Assembly: GCA_018715495.1 (NCBI GenBank)
Contig: DVLO01000002.1
Location: forward strand, 1-34,588
DNA: 34,588 nt
Direction of reading: 5' to 3'
DNA from: Candidatus Limihabitans stercoravium
GTDB lineage: Bacteria > Bacillota > Clostridia > Christensenellales > CAG-314
In this document: positions 7,662 to 15,563 of the stretch, piece after piece
Position numbering within the stretch: the first letter of the stretch is position 1
Layout of the letters: every line of letters begins with the position of its first letter
Made by a program: the position numbers and the translations under genes
Notes under the pieces: model-generated
Database searches by the model: none
What the model was told of the DNA's origin: nothing
The model's input: the letters and a program-made list of their open reading frames with translations, nothing else

Positions 7662-8762
7662 TTAGAAAATGCTTACGGGCAGGATGAAGTACAGTACTTC
7701 GTCGCTGTTATTGATGGTGATGATGCAACTGAGATTTCTTGCAAAGTCCATCTTGATTGTTTCGGCGGAAAGTGCCTTGATACAGTCGTTTAAATACTTG
7801 CTGTTGTAGGTGCACTTGATGTCCTTGCCGTTCAAAGAGATTGCAACGTCTTCCTTTGCCAGACCGTATTCGCTGGTGGAAGAAATCTTCATGCTGTATT
7901 CTTCGATGTCAAGCAATACAAGGTTGCTCTTTTCGCCCCTTGACATGATGGACGCAATTGCAAGTGACTTTTCGAAATCCGCTCTGTTTACCGTCAATGT
8001 AGTAACAAATTCGGTGGGAATCAGGTTGTCGTACTTGATGTACTGACCGTTTGTCAGCAATCTTGTCATAAGTTTTGTTCCCGGCAGCGTCACCATCATG
8101 TTGTTCTTTTCGATGTAGACGGTGGCAACTTCTTCGCCGTCGCCAAGAAGTTTAGCAAGTTCGTTCATGCTGCGTGAAGGAACGGTAGCGTTTACCAATT
8201 CCACCTGGTTTTCCAGGGGTTTCTTACACATAGCAAAGCGGTAACCGTCGGTAGCCACTGCAGAAAGTGTGTATCCCTTGGCTTCAAGATAAATGCCCTT
8301 CAATATAGGTCTTGTTTCGTCCGTTGCAACAGAGAAAATTACCTTTCCGATGATGTCTTTAAGGTTGCTTTCGGTAACGTTGAAACTCTTGTCTCCGCCT
8401 ATTTCTTCAATGTCGGGATACTCCGAAGCGTCACGGCAAGTGATGTAACATTCGCTGCGGCTGGATGTGATGAACATGCGGTCGTCCTTGATTTCAAGAA
8501 TGACTTCGCTGTCTCCTGCAATGTTGCGGATGTATTCGCCAAACAGTCTTCCAGGAACAAGCACCGATCCGCTGATTAGAACGCTTGCGTCAATTGTCTT
8601 TTCTATGGTAAGATCCCTGTCCGATGCCAGCAGGGTCAGTTTGTCATTTTCGGCAACAATCTTGATGCAATCCAGTACGGGCAAAACTTCCTTTACAGGC
8701 AGTGCCTTACTGACCTTGGATACAGCTTCGTTGATTTCCAGACCGTTTACGATAATCTTCAT
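7662..8762 (-). CDS. dnaN: DNA polymerase III beta subunit (sliding clamp)
   Basis: A 366-residue protein, the normal length of bacterial beta clamps, which encircle DNA and tether the replicative polymerase. The start MKIIVNGLEINEAVSKVSKALP, the phrase SGSVLVPGRLFGEYIRNI, SVATDETRPILKGIYLEA followed by SAVATDGYRFAM, and the C-terminal SSTSEYGLAKEDV are typical of the three-domain clamp. The C-terminus YFILPVSIF replaces the more usual MPMRL-like end. The ribosome binding site AAGGAG (8771-8776) is eight bases upstream. The gene runs away from oriC and from dnaA, the opposite of the usual dnaA-dnaN operon, and appears to be monocistronic. Confidence 0.97.
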   Translation of the reverse strand: MKIIVNGLEINEAVSKVSKALPVKEVLPVLDCIKIVAENDKLTLLASDRDLTIEKTIDASVLISGSVLVPGRLFGEYIRNIAGDSEVILEIKDDRMFITSSRSECYITCRDASEYPDIEEIGGDKSFNVTESNLKDIIGKVIFSVATDETRPILKGIYLEAKGYTLSAVATDGYRFAMCKKPLENQVELVNATVPSRSMNELAKLLGDGEEVATVYIEKNNMMVTLPGTKLMTRLLTNGQYIKYDNLIPTEFVTTLTVNRADFEKSLAIASIMSRGEKSNLVLLDIEEYSMKISSTSEYGLAKEDVAISLNGKDIKCTYNSKYLNDCIKALSAETIKMDFARNLSCIITINNSDEVLYFILPVSIF

Positions 8763-8824
8763 TGTCCTTTCTCCTTAGGATATTTGGAATTTGTTTTCAC
8801 AGGTAAGATAATTACATTCTACTG

Positions 8825-8839
8825 TAGTAGAAGTATTAG
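8825..8839 (-). promoter_or_regulatory. DnaA-trio-like tract (candidate basal unwinding element)
   Basis: On the minus strand the order is near-box AAATCCACA (8871-8863), weak box TTCTACACA (8850-8842), a short spacer, then CTAATACTTCTACTA. This matches the box, spacer, trio order described for the Bacillus subtilis origin. AT-rich sequence follows toward dnaN. Confidence 0.55.
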
Positions 8840-8958
8840 GATGTGTAGAAATGTACACAACTTGTGGATTTGTCCCCAACCACAGCATATTGTGTGTGGT
8901 ATCACAGACATAGCCACAAGATGTGGTGTTATGCCTAAAATAACTTGTGTGCACAACT

Positions 8959-8967
8959 TGTGGATAA
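8959..8967 (-). promoter_or_regulatory. Consensus DnaA box
   Basis: TGTGGATAA on the plus strand, TTATCCACA on the minus strand, a perfect match to the DnaA box consensus. It lies in the second copy of the 14-base repeat. Confidence 0.9.
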
Positions 8968-9249
8968 ATTGTGAAAATGTCCACACAAGGTGTGTACAAC
9001 TGTGTGCACAACCTTTAAAAACACGGTACAGAAGTGTGTTGATTTCTACTTTTTTAGTATACCACAAAACGGTAAATTAGGCAAGGTTTTAATGTAAATA
9101 TGGGAGTGTTTACGGGCAAAAAATCGGCGCTAAAAAGAACCGATTTTTACCTGTTGCAGTGGCGGATGTGCTGTTGTGTTCTACCTATTATGACAGCCAT
9201 TTAAAATGTTGATTTTTTTAAAAAGTTGTTTCAATGGTGGCGCAAGTGG

Positions 9250-9277
9250 TTGCAAAAGTCTGTTAAAATGGTATAAT
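9250..9277 (+). promoter_or_regulatory. Promoter of dnaA
   Basis: TTGCAA (9250-9255), 16-base spacer, TATAAT (9272-9277), about 50 bases before the dnaA ATG and downstream of the DnaA boxes. Confidence 0.7.
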
Positions 9278-9328
9278 AAAAGATAACTAAAAACAGCAAT
9301 TTACAATTTGCTTAAAGAGACGGTGTTT

Positions 9329-10684
9329 ATGTTAAAGTTAAATCAAATATGGGACAACATTCTGATTGAAACGGAAAGCAAGGTTTCCACTCTGTCGTAC
9401 GACCTGTACATCAACACATTGACCCCTGTGGGCATGTATCGTGACAGGTTTATTTTGCTTGCGCAAAGTCAGGCATTGAAAAACATTGTAGAAGACAAGT
9501 ACAAGGAACTGTTGAAAAAATGCACCAACAAGGTGTTTCCGTCCATCATTGACATAGAGATTGTGACGGAAGCCGACCTTGACAGGCTGTGCGACGTTGA
9601 AAAGGAAGTTGACATTCCCGTTTCCAACAAATTTATCGTCAACACCGAATCGACAAGCAGTTTTTCCGACAAGTACACATTTGACAGTTTTGTCGTGGGC
9701 AAGAGCAACGAATTTGCTGCGGCGGTCAGCCGTGCCGTTGCCGAAGACCCCGGTAAGAAGTACAATCCTCTGTTTATGTGGGGAGGCGTAGGACTGGGCA
9801 AGACCCACCTTCTGCACGCAATCGGAAACTACATCAACCGCAACAATCCCGAACTGCGCACGGCGTACCTGTCCAGCGAGCAGTTTACCAACGAACTGAT
9901 CGAAGCGTTGCGTGACCCCGACAACAACAGCAGACGTAATTTCAGAAACAAATACAGGTTCTTAGACGTCTTGATGGTAGACGACATTCAGTTCCTTGCA
10001 AAGACAGAAGTTACCCAGGAAGAGTTTTTCCACACATTTAACGAACTGTACCTTGCCAACAAGCAGATAATCATTTGCAGTGACCGTCCGCCCAAGGAAA
10101 TCAACATTGCCGAAAGGTTGAAGACACGTTTTGCAACGGGTATCATTGCCGACATTCAGCCGCCCAACCTTGAAACACGTATTGCGATTTTAAAGAAAAA
10201 GTGTCTTGAAAAGGGTCAGCAGGTTGACATCAAGGTGTTGCAGTTGATTGCCGAACGTATCACTACAAACATCCGTGAAATGGAAGGAATGTTGAACCGT
10301 ATCATCAGTTACTCTACACTGGTGGGCGGAAGTTGCAACGACATGGAAATTGTTCAGGAAGCCTTGAAAGACTACTCCGACAGCAGTAAGGAAGTAATCA
10401 CCATTGACGACATCATCGACGAAACATGCCGTTACTACAAGATAGACAAAAAGAGTATTTTAGGCAAGAAGAAGAATAAAGAAATCGTCATTCCACGTCA
10501 GGTGTGCATTTACCTCATTACCGATATATTGAGTATGCCTTTGGTTGCAATAGGCGAATACTTCGGCGGCAGAGATCACACAACAATCATGCACGCAAGG
10601 GATAAAATCAGCGAAAGTATCAAGGACAATCAGACGCTTGCGTTGAACGTCAAGGACATCAAGGACAGACTGTACAACAGGTAA
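9329..10684 (+). CDS. dnaA: Chromosomal replication initiator DnaA
   Basis: A 451-residue protein, normal for DnaA, which binds DnaA boxes and melts oriC. The order is domain I (about 1-75, KLNQIWDNILIETESKVS), a short linker, the AAA+ domain with Walker A GGVGLGKTH (about 152-160), Walker B LMVDDIQFL (about 215-223) and the arginine-finger region SRLKTRFA-like ERLKTRFATGI, and the C-terminal DNA-binding domain with signature GRDHTTIMHA. ATG at 9329 is preferred over an in-frame TTG at 9308; the ribosome binding site is weak (AAAGAGACGG). It is divergent from dnaN across oriC. Only four bases separate it from the next gene, so the two are probably cotranscribed. Confidence 0.98.
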   Translation: MLKLNQIWDNILIETESKVSTLSYDLYINTLTPVGMYRDRFILLAQSQALKNIVEDKYKELLKKCTNKVFPSIIDIEIVTEADLDRLCDVEKEVDIPVSNKFIVNTESTSSFSDKYTFDSFVVGKSNEFAAAVSRAVAEDPGKKYNPLFMWGGVGLGKTHLLHAIGNYINRNNPELRTAYLSSEQFTNELIEALRDPDNNSRRNFRNKYRFLDVLMVDDIQFLAKTEVTQEEFFHTFNELYLANKQIIICSDRPPKEINIAERLKTRFATGIIADIQPPNLETRIAILKKKCLEKGQQVDIKVLQLIAERITTNIREMEGMLNRIISYSTLVGGSCNDMEIVQEALKDYSDSSKEVITIDDIIDETCRYYKIDKKSILGKKKNKEIVIPRQVCIYLITDILSMPLVAIGEYFGGRDHTTIMHARDKISESIKDNQTLALNVKDIKDRLYNR

Positions 10685-10688
10685 CGCC

Positions 10689-11366
10689 ATGAAGAAAATA
10701 GTTACCGTTTCGCTGTTGGCGCTTGCTTTCCTGATTGTTACGTCAACAGTGGCGTATTTGTTGAGATACACCGATTTTAATGCTACCGTACTGCTTATTG
10801 CAGGGGCGGCTGTATTGGTTGTCAGTGCATTTGTAGCCTATTCCGTCAAGAAAAACATTATAGGCAACGGAATTTGCTACATTGTCAACGCAATTGCACT
10901 TGGGTGTTGTATCAGGGCATGGTACCTGTTCCGTGGGTTCGACAATCCGCTGTGGGTGATGTACCTTGTGTCCCTTGCAAGCGTTGTGGAACTGTGGCTG
11001 TTTTACCTTTTGGCAAAAATACCGCTGTTCAACAGGCACGCAGGATTGTATTTCTGGCTGTATCTGTTGGTGTCGCTTGTGGCTTACATCCTGGTCGTGA
11101 TTTTCACCAAGACGACTTACGTTTCCACATTCGGCTACTACATGATTGTTGAAGCGGCATTTATATTTGCATTTTGTAGCGACGACCAAGAATTTTCCGA
11201 GCTTTTCAGAAGCATGACCATTGCAAGTTTCAGCGTGCTGATTGTCGCAGTAATCGTTGCTTTCATGATGATTACCGAAGGTGACGGATTCGACCTTGAC
11301 TTCGGCGGCGAATTTGTAGACATAGGCGGCGGCAAGGAAAAGAAGAAAAAACCGCCTTTAAAATGA
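10689..11366 (+). CDS. Multi-TM membrane protein coupled to dnaA, unknown
   Basis: A 225-residue protein with about seven hydrophobic helices (VSLLALAFLIVTSTVAYLL at the N-terminus, SVLIVAVIVAFMMI near the C-terminus) and a charged cytoplasmic tail: DLDFGGEFVDIGGG followed by KEKKKKPPLK. Its ATG follows the dnaA stop after four bases, where dnaN would normally stand, so translation is probably coupled to dnaA. I recognise no family. The tail, acidic then strongly basic, is the only distinct soluble element and could contact the membrane surface or a nucleic acid; that is speculation. Confidence 0.75.
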   Translation: MKKIVTVSLLALAFLIVTSTVAYLLRYTDFNATVLLIAGAAVLVVSAFVAYSVKKNIIGNGICYIVNAIALGCCIRAWYLFRGFDNPLWVMYLVSLASVVELWLFYLLAKIPLFNRHAGLYFWLYLLVSLVAYILVVIFTKTTYVSTFGYYMIVEAAFIFAFCSDDQEFSELFRSMTIASFSVLIVAVIVAFMMITEGDGFDLDFGGEFVDIGGGKEKKKKPPLK

Positions 11367-11377
11367 CAAACTTTACG

Positions 11378-11400
11378 TTTTTAGTGTAACGCACTAAAAA
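11378..11400. terminator. Weak hairpin after the dnaA operon
   Basis: TTTTTAGTG / CACTAAAAA with a 5-base loop. It is AT-rich and lacks a following T-run on the plus strand, so it is a poor terminator alone. Confidence 0.35.
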
Positions 11401-11450
11401 AAACTGTTGTTTATAGCAAGGTTTTGATGTTTCAATTCAACGAAATTACT

Positions 11451-11504
11451 AAAAAAAAGAGCATCGGTGTGCCGAAAAAATTTCGGCGTGCTGCTGCTCT
11501 TTAT
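11451..11504. terminator. Long hairpin with inner and outer stems
   Basis: Outer stem AAAGAGCA (11456-11463) with TGCTCTTT (11495-11502), a symmetrical 7 by 7 internal loop, and inner stem GCCGAAA/TTTCGGC (11471-11477, 11481-11487) with an AAA loop. A-run on the left and TTTATT on the right; probably the terminator of the dnaA operon. The rest of 11367-11678 shows no gene; the promoter of the next gene was not fixed. Confidence 0.6.
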
Positions 11505-11678
11505 TGGTGTGAATTGAACTAACGTTGCGGATTGACTGCTGTATTGACGTGGTGATTATCTTACAACTGTGAAGTGTTATTTGTATAAAATCGCTGTGTT
11601 GCAGCAAGTAGGTTTGCAACATCGGAAAAAATCAGTATTGGAAAATTATCTGCACATTTACAAGTATTTGAGGTTGCT

Positions 11679-12143
11679 ATGATAAAAACAAATGCAATGC
11701 GAATCATTGAAAAGGAAAAAGTTAACTACACCGTACACACCTACGACGGCTGTGCGCTGTCGGGCGTGGAAGTTGCCAATGTCTTGGGTGAGGATGTCGC
11801 CAACGTCTACAAAACTCTTGTTACCACTGCCGGGGCGGGCAAGTACTACGTCTTTGTAATTCCCGTAGCATGCGAACTAGATTTAAAGAAGGCGGCAAAG
11901 GTATCGGGGGAAAAGTCCCTTGAAATGTTACCGCAAAAACAACTGTTGCCCCTGACAGGCTACATTCACGGCGGATGTTCCCCTGTAGGAATGAAGAAGC
12001 AATTTGCAACTTTTTTCGACAGTTCGGCGGAAGGAAAGACAGTCTTTGTCAGTGGCGGAAAGGTGGGCATTCAGGTGCAACTGTACATTGATGACCTTGT
12101 AAAAATCACCAATGGCAAGTTTGCCGATGTTGTGCGAAGCTGA
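11679..12143 (+). CDS. ybaK: Cys-tRNA(Pro) deacylase, YbaK/EbsC family
   Basis: A 154-residue cytosolic protein of the YbaK branch, which hydrolyses Cys wrongly attached to tRNA(Pro) by prolyl-tRNA synthetase. Family marks are the start MIKTNAMRIIEKEKVNYTVH, the segment VYKTLVTTAGAGKYYVFVIPVACELDLKKAAK with the key Lys of the active site, LLPLTGYIHGGCSPVGMKKQ, and VFVSGGKVGIQV. Length matches the family. GAGG (11670-11673) is five bases before the ATG. The exonuclease gene follows after 51 bases on the same strand and may share its transcript. Confidence 0.95.
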   Translation: MIKTNAMRIIEKEKVNYTVHTYDGCALSGVEVANVLGEDVANVYKTLVTTAGAGKYYVFVIPVACELDLKKAAKVSGEKSLEMLPQKQLLPLTGYIHGGCSPVGMKKQFATFFDSSAEGKTVFVSGGKVGIQVQLYIDDLVKITNGKFADVVRS

Positions 12144-12194
12144 ACAGTTAAGTGCCCAAAACTCAATTTACTACACAAAGAAAATAGTTAAAAC

Positions 12195-12740
12195 ATGAAA
12201 TTTTTAGTAATAGACACCGAAACAACGTGGAGCGACAGAGTAATGTCCATCGGAGTTGTGTTGTCTGACGAAGACATGCGGCCATTGGAAAGTGCTTACT
12301 ACGTCCTTGCTCCCGAATACATGGAAGGGGGATTGTATTCCCACGCCCTATCGCACGAAAGGGCGAAAGATCCCATTGTTTGTACAAGACACGAAGCAAT
12401 GCAGGACATCCTGAACATGTGTCTAAAGCACAATGTAACCAGACTTTTTGCCTACAACGCACTGTTCGACAAGTCGCACCTTCCCGAACTCAATTGTCTT
12501 GAATGGTACGACATAATGCAGCTTGCCGCCTACATACAGCACAATCCGATGATTCCGCATTGGGCGCCGCTGTACAGGACGGGACGAATGAAACAGGGGT
12601 ACGGCGTGGAATCAATGCTCAGGATACTTCGGCAGGACTGGTCGTATTTCGAAACGCACAATGCACTTTTAGACGCCGTTGACGAACTGGAAATCATGCG
12701 CCGACTTGGGCACACGCCGGAAACCTACATCAAGCTGTGA
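12195..12740 (+). CDS. DnaQ-like 3'-5' exonuclease (DEDDh)
   Basis: A 181-residue stand-alone exonuclease domain. Exo I is VIDTET (Asp7, Glu9), Exo II is AYNALFDKSHL (Asp92), and Exo III is HNALLDAVDELEIM with His155 and Asp160, giving the DEDDh set. The protein should act on single-stranded DNA or RNA ends in the cytoplasm; without other domains the substrate (repair, RNA maturation or dinucleotides) cannot be told. The ribosome binding site is weak (AAAGAAAAT). It lies downstream of ybaK and ahead of a strong terminator. Confidence 0.9.
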   Translation: MKFLVIDTETTWSDRVMSIGVVLSDEDMRPLESAYYVLAPEYMEGGLYSHALSHERAKDPIVCTRHEAMQDILNMCLKHNVTRLFAYNALFDKSHLPELNCLEWYDIMQLAAYIQHNPMIPHWAPLYRTGRMKQGYGVESMLRILRQDWSYFETHNALLDAVDELEIMRRLGHTPETYIKL

Positions 12741-12777
12741 TTATTAAGTGTTGGTTTACAAAACACGAACAAACACC

Positions 12778-12820
12778 AAAAGAACTTACCGCAAGGGGAA
12801 TTGCGGTAAGTTCTTTTATT
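12778..12820 (+). terminator. Strong intrinsic terminator
   Basis: A perfect 17-pair stem (12778-12794 with 12801-12817) with a GGGGAA loop and TTTTATT at the end. The A-run on its left makes it usable on the minus strand too. Confidence 0.93.
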
Positions 12821-13201
12821 AAACAGTTTTACATTAATGACAGACACTTGAATGACTTTCAAAGAGTTGTCGGCTGTGGAAATTTCCTTTCGGCAAAACT
12901 TAAAATGCGCCAAGATATCATGCAGGCACTAATCCCGACAGCGTTGTGGAAAATCAGAAAAAGCAATGCTAAACAGTGCTGTGGCGTTCACTACAAAGCG
13001 ACTGAATTGTATATCACGTAACCAAGAAAAACGAAAGCAGAATTATGTTGTGTGTGAAGTTTAATGGTATTGGGAAAACGGTTGTATAAGTCAATAGCAT
13101 ATAACATCACACAATTAAAACAAGTGATTGACCGACGGTAAATAAAGGAGCACGTTTGTAAAAGTAACAGTCCTTCAAACCAAAAGTAACAGATATCACT
13201 G
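12821..13201. other. Intergenic region with no supported gene
   Basis: A 94-codon frame starting at 12737 runs through the exonuclease terminator and has no ribosome binding site, so it is not called. Two copies of AAAAGTAACAG occur at 13160-13170 and 13182-13192 just before the promoter of the XRE gene; the second is followed by ATATCA and CTGTTTAC, a near mirror of it. Confidence 0.5.
13160..13199 (+). promoter_or_regulatory. Candidate operator repeats upstream of the XRE gene
   Basis: AAAAGTAACAG is repeated with a 22-base period (13160, 13182), i.e. on the same helix face. GTAACAG-atatca-CTGTTTAC forms an imperfect inverted repeat overlapping the region up to the -35. It may bind the XRE protein encoded downstream. 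Confidence 0.4.
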
Positions 13202-13230
13202 TTTACAAGTGGGTGATTAGCTGATATAAT
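13202..13230 (+). promoter_or_regulatory. Promoter of the XRE membrane regulator
   Basis: TTTACA (13202-13207), 17 bases, TATAAT (13225-13230) with TG one base before the -10. Confidence 0.7.
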
Positions 13231-13260
13231 TTATGTAAAAGGGATGCAGTGAGGGGTAAA

Positions 13261-14907
13261 ATGCAATTTAGTGAAAGGTTAAAAAAATTACGTAAACAAA
13301 AAGGCGTTTCACAAACTCAACTGGCAAATGCAATATACGTAAGCCGCAGCGCAGTAGCGAAGTGGGAAAACGGATTGGGTTTGCCTAGCGAGCAGTCTCT
13401 TGCCGCCATTGCGGACTATTTCGGAATAGAATATGAAATTCTACTTTCGGACACTCAAAAGGAAACGGCTGTTTCAAACAAAGACCACTCTAAACCCGGA
13501 AAATGGATTACTACACTTTCAATATGTCTGGGATTTGTTGTGATTTTTGCAATTATTCTGATAGTCACGCTGAACAATTCTCCCGATGAACCGACAGTCA
13601 CTCCCATCATATCCCACGAGTTGGTTTTTGAAACCGAAAAAGATCTGCCGACGGAAAACTTCGTAAACTACACAGACAGCGAAATCAATACTGACAAAGA
13701 GTTTGCCGACAGCCGCACATTTGAAATTGCCGACGGAGAAGCAGGCGTGACGTTGCCTGCACTTCTGGTAAAAACGAAGTCGAACGATACAATATCTTAC
13801 AATGAGGTGATCTATGACAAGATCGACATTACTTTTTCGCAAGACAGTATCTTCGGCCGAGTTGAAACAGGTACGGACGGAAGACAGCATGTGAACGTAT
13901 ATCCAAATGACTACTACGCCGTACAATTTCAAGGGTGGGTGAACATCAGATACGAAAATCTTACTCTCTCACTTAAAGTGTACAGAAATTATATTGCTGT
14001 CGAAAGCATCGAACTGTCTCTGGCTGACAAATCAACAGCAATCTTCATTGGCGAAAGCCAAAGGTTGAATCTGAGCGTTTATCCCGAAGACGCTTCGTAT
14101 AAAGACAGCGAAGTGACGATAAGTGGTATTCGCAAGCCTGACGGACAATTTTATCAGGATGATCTTTCTCAATATGCCTATCTGAACGGACGTAGTCTGT
14201 TTGTTACCTTAAAAATACAAATAGGTTCGACGATCTTCCTTTCTGCAACATCCACGCACGACAATGTCGCAAGCAACGAGCTTGCTGTTGATGTGGCAAG
14301 AGTACCCGTTGAAACAATTTCAATATCGTGCAATCCTGTCAGAAGCGACGGAACAATAATCAAGGGGGAGAGTACAGAAGTTTCTCTGTCTGTTCAACCG
14401 TCCAACGCCACATTCAATTTACTAAACGAGTCTGCCGATCTTGAACTGCTGACTCCCGACCTGGCAACCCTTACCAAACACGATGACGGATGGACGCTTA
14501 CCGCATCCGAATCCAAGCAAGCAATCGGGCAAACGATTCGTGTCAGTGTAACCATCGAAGGAATCACAACCACAAGAGAATGGGTAATCTGCGGCGTTCG
14601 TCCGCGAAGTATCGTAATACTGAATTCCGCAACAAACAGTGAACTTGAAAAGAACACCTACGTGGACAAGGGCGACACACTGCAATTGCAGGCAGTCGTA
14701 CTACCTGAAAATGCGGACTTTGAAACAGTAAGCTATAACTTATTTGCCGATGTAAGCGGATTCGGCAGATTTGTAAGTGTGTCCGAAGACGGAACACTGG
14801 TAATAAGTGAAGACGCACCTTCGGGTATGGTAATTTATCTAAGCGCAACGATATCTCTGGATATAGGTGGCGTTTCGAGTGAAGGGTACACTCTAATAGT
14901 AAACTAA
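13261..14907 (+). CDS. Membrane-anchored XRE-type regulator with Ig-like (Big2-type) ectodomain
   Basis: A 548-residue protein. Residues 3-57 are an XRE/Cro-type helix-turn-helix (ERLKKLRKQKGVSQTQLANAI, SRSAVAKWENG). A single membrane helix follows at about 82-104 (WITTLSICLGFVVIFAIILIV). The remaining 440 residues should be outside the cell and are beta-rich with phrases typical of bacterial Ig-like group 2 domains: IELSLADKSTAIFIGESQRLNLSVYPEDA, ETISISCNPV followed by KGESTEVSLSVQPSNA, and SIVILNSATNSELEKNTYV then DTLQLQAVVLPENA, suggesting about three to four modules. GAGGGG before the ATG at 13261 is preferred over the GTG at 13249. It is a single gene with its own promoter and possible operator. 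A surface sensor acting directly on DNA is the likely role. Confidence 0.85.
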   Translation: MQFSERLKKLRKQKGVSQTQLANAIYVSRSAVAKWENGLGLPSEQSLAAIADYFGIEYEILLSDTQKETAVSNKDHSKPGKWITTLSICLGFVVIFAIILIVTLNNSPDEPTVTPIISHELVFETEKDLPTENFVNYTDSEINTDKEFADSRTFEIADGEAGVTLPALLVKTKSNDTISYNEVIYDKIDITFSQDSIFGRVETGTDGRQHVNVYPNDYYAVQFQGWVNIRYENLTLSLKVYRNYIAVESIELSLADKSTAIFIGESQRLNLSVYPEDASYKDSEVTISGIRKPDGQFYQDDLSQYAYLNGRSLFVTLKIQIGSTIFLSATSTHDNVASNELAVDVARVPVETISISCNPVRSDGTIIKGESTEVSLSVQPSNATFNLLNESADLELLTPDLATLTKHDDGWTLTASESKQAIGQTIRVSVTIEGITTTREWVICGVRPRSIVILNSATNSELEKNTYVDKGDTLQLQAVVLPENADFETVSYNLFADVSGFGRFVSVSEDGTLVISEDAPSGMVIYLSATISLDIGGVSSEGYTLIVN

Positions 14908-15126
14908 AAAAACGGTTGCCGCATTTCAACTGTACGAAAAACCTTTCACAGCTTTGTGTTTGCCGAGAGTTTTATTCAATTTTTCTGTCCAAGAGAAGGG
15001 CGGTAGGTTTGAGTAATGAAAGCAGAAGAAAAACAATAACGAGTGCAAATGAGTTGAGCATTGAAAGAGTAAAGCGGCGCTGAAAAGAACTGAACAAATG
15101 GAAAAACACCGACAAAACAATTGATA
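14908..15126. other. Intergenic region containing the left arm of a split terminator
   Basis: No gene is seen. AAAAACACCGAC at 15102-15113 is the left arm of a hairpin whose right arm, GTCGGTGTTTTT, is at 16446-16457 beyond the insertion sequence. Confidence 0.6.
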
Positions 15127-15167
15127 TGCACCCCAAAAGTTAGACACTTTTGGAGGTGCATATTTTT

Positions 15168-15563
15168 ATGGGAAAAGAGAAGAAATTTAACACAAAGTAT
15201 AGCCCTGAGTTTAAGATATCTGTTATACTGGATATGCGTGAACATCATTTGAGCTACAAAGAAACTGTACGTAAATACTGGGTGCTTAGACATTCCGGAG
15301 ACGAACATAATTACACAGGTCGGCTCAAGCTTTGGGAACGCATATATCTGGAAGAAGGAGAATCCGGGTTTATGGTAGAAAGAAGAGGTAGAAACGGTGG
15401 CAGACCAAGAAAACCATTGGATAAAGAAATAGCCAATGATTTAATTGCAGAGAACCAAAGGCTAAAGGAACGCAATCAATACCTTGAGGCTGAGCTTGAA
15501 TGCCTAAAAAAACTAAGCGCCTTAGTTATTGCGGAAGAGCAAGGGAAAGGCAAAAAGCCTTGA
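15168..15563 (+). CDS. IS150-like transposase OrfA
   Basis: A 131-residue protein with a helix-turn-helix start (KYSPEFKISVILDMREHHLSYKETVRKYWV), a second DNA-contacting segment (RLKLWERIYLEEGESGFM) and a C-terminal leucine-zipper-like coil (LIAENQRLKERNQYLEAELECLKKL), as in OrfA of the IS150 group. It binds the terminal repeats. GGAGGTG (15152-15158) is nine bases ahead of ATG 15168, and lies inside a hairpin formed with the left terminal repeat. The frame overlaps OrfB, which is one frame back; A_AAA_AAA at 15506-15512 is a suitable slippery heptamer for making the OrfAB fusion. Confidence 0.92.
   Translation: MGKEKKFNTKYSPEFKISVILDMREHHLSYKETVRKYWVLRHSGDEHNYTGRLKLWERIYLEEGESGFMVERRGRNGGRPRKPLDKEIANDLIAENQRLKERNQYLEAELECLKKLSALVIAEEQGKGKKP

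Larger units (their letters stand above)
8763..9249. other. oriC: Replication origin (oriC) between dnaN and dnaA
   Basis: The intergenic region carries a perfect DnaA box (TTATCCACA, minus strand, 8959-8967), a near box (AAATCCACA, minus strand, 8863-8871) and weaker ones (ATGTCCACA 8977-8985; TTCTACACA, minus strand, 8842-8850). The 14-base repeat CACAACTTGTGGAT occurs at 8856-8869 and 8952-8965. The stretch 8825-8839 reads TAGTAGAAGTATTAG, which resembles the DnaA-trio element, next to a weak box. AT-rich stretches at about 8795-8825 and 9198-9235 are candidate unwinding sites. Many TGTG/CACA motifs fill the middle. No RNA gene is seen. Confidence 0.85.

Noticed and set aside
8856-9010. 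Repeated TGTG/CACA motifs considered as a CRISPR-like array
   Set aside because: Only two exact 14-base copies and irregular spacing; they are explained by DnaA boxes at oriC.
12737-13021. 94-codon open frame overlapping the exonuclease end
   Set aside because: It runs straight through a perfect 17-pair terminator, lacks a ribosome binding site and matches nothing recognised.
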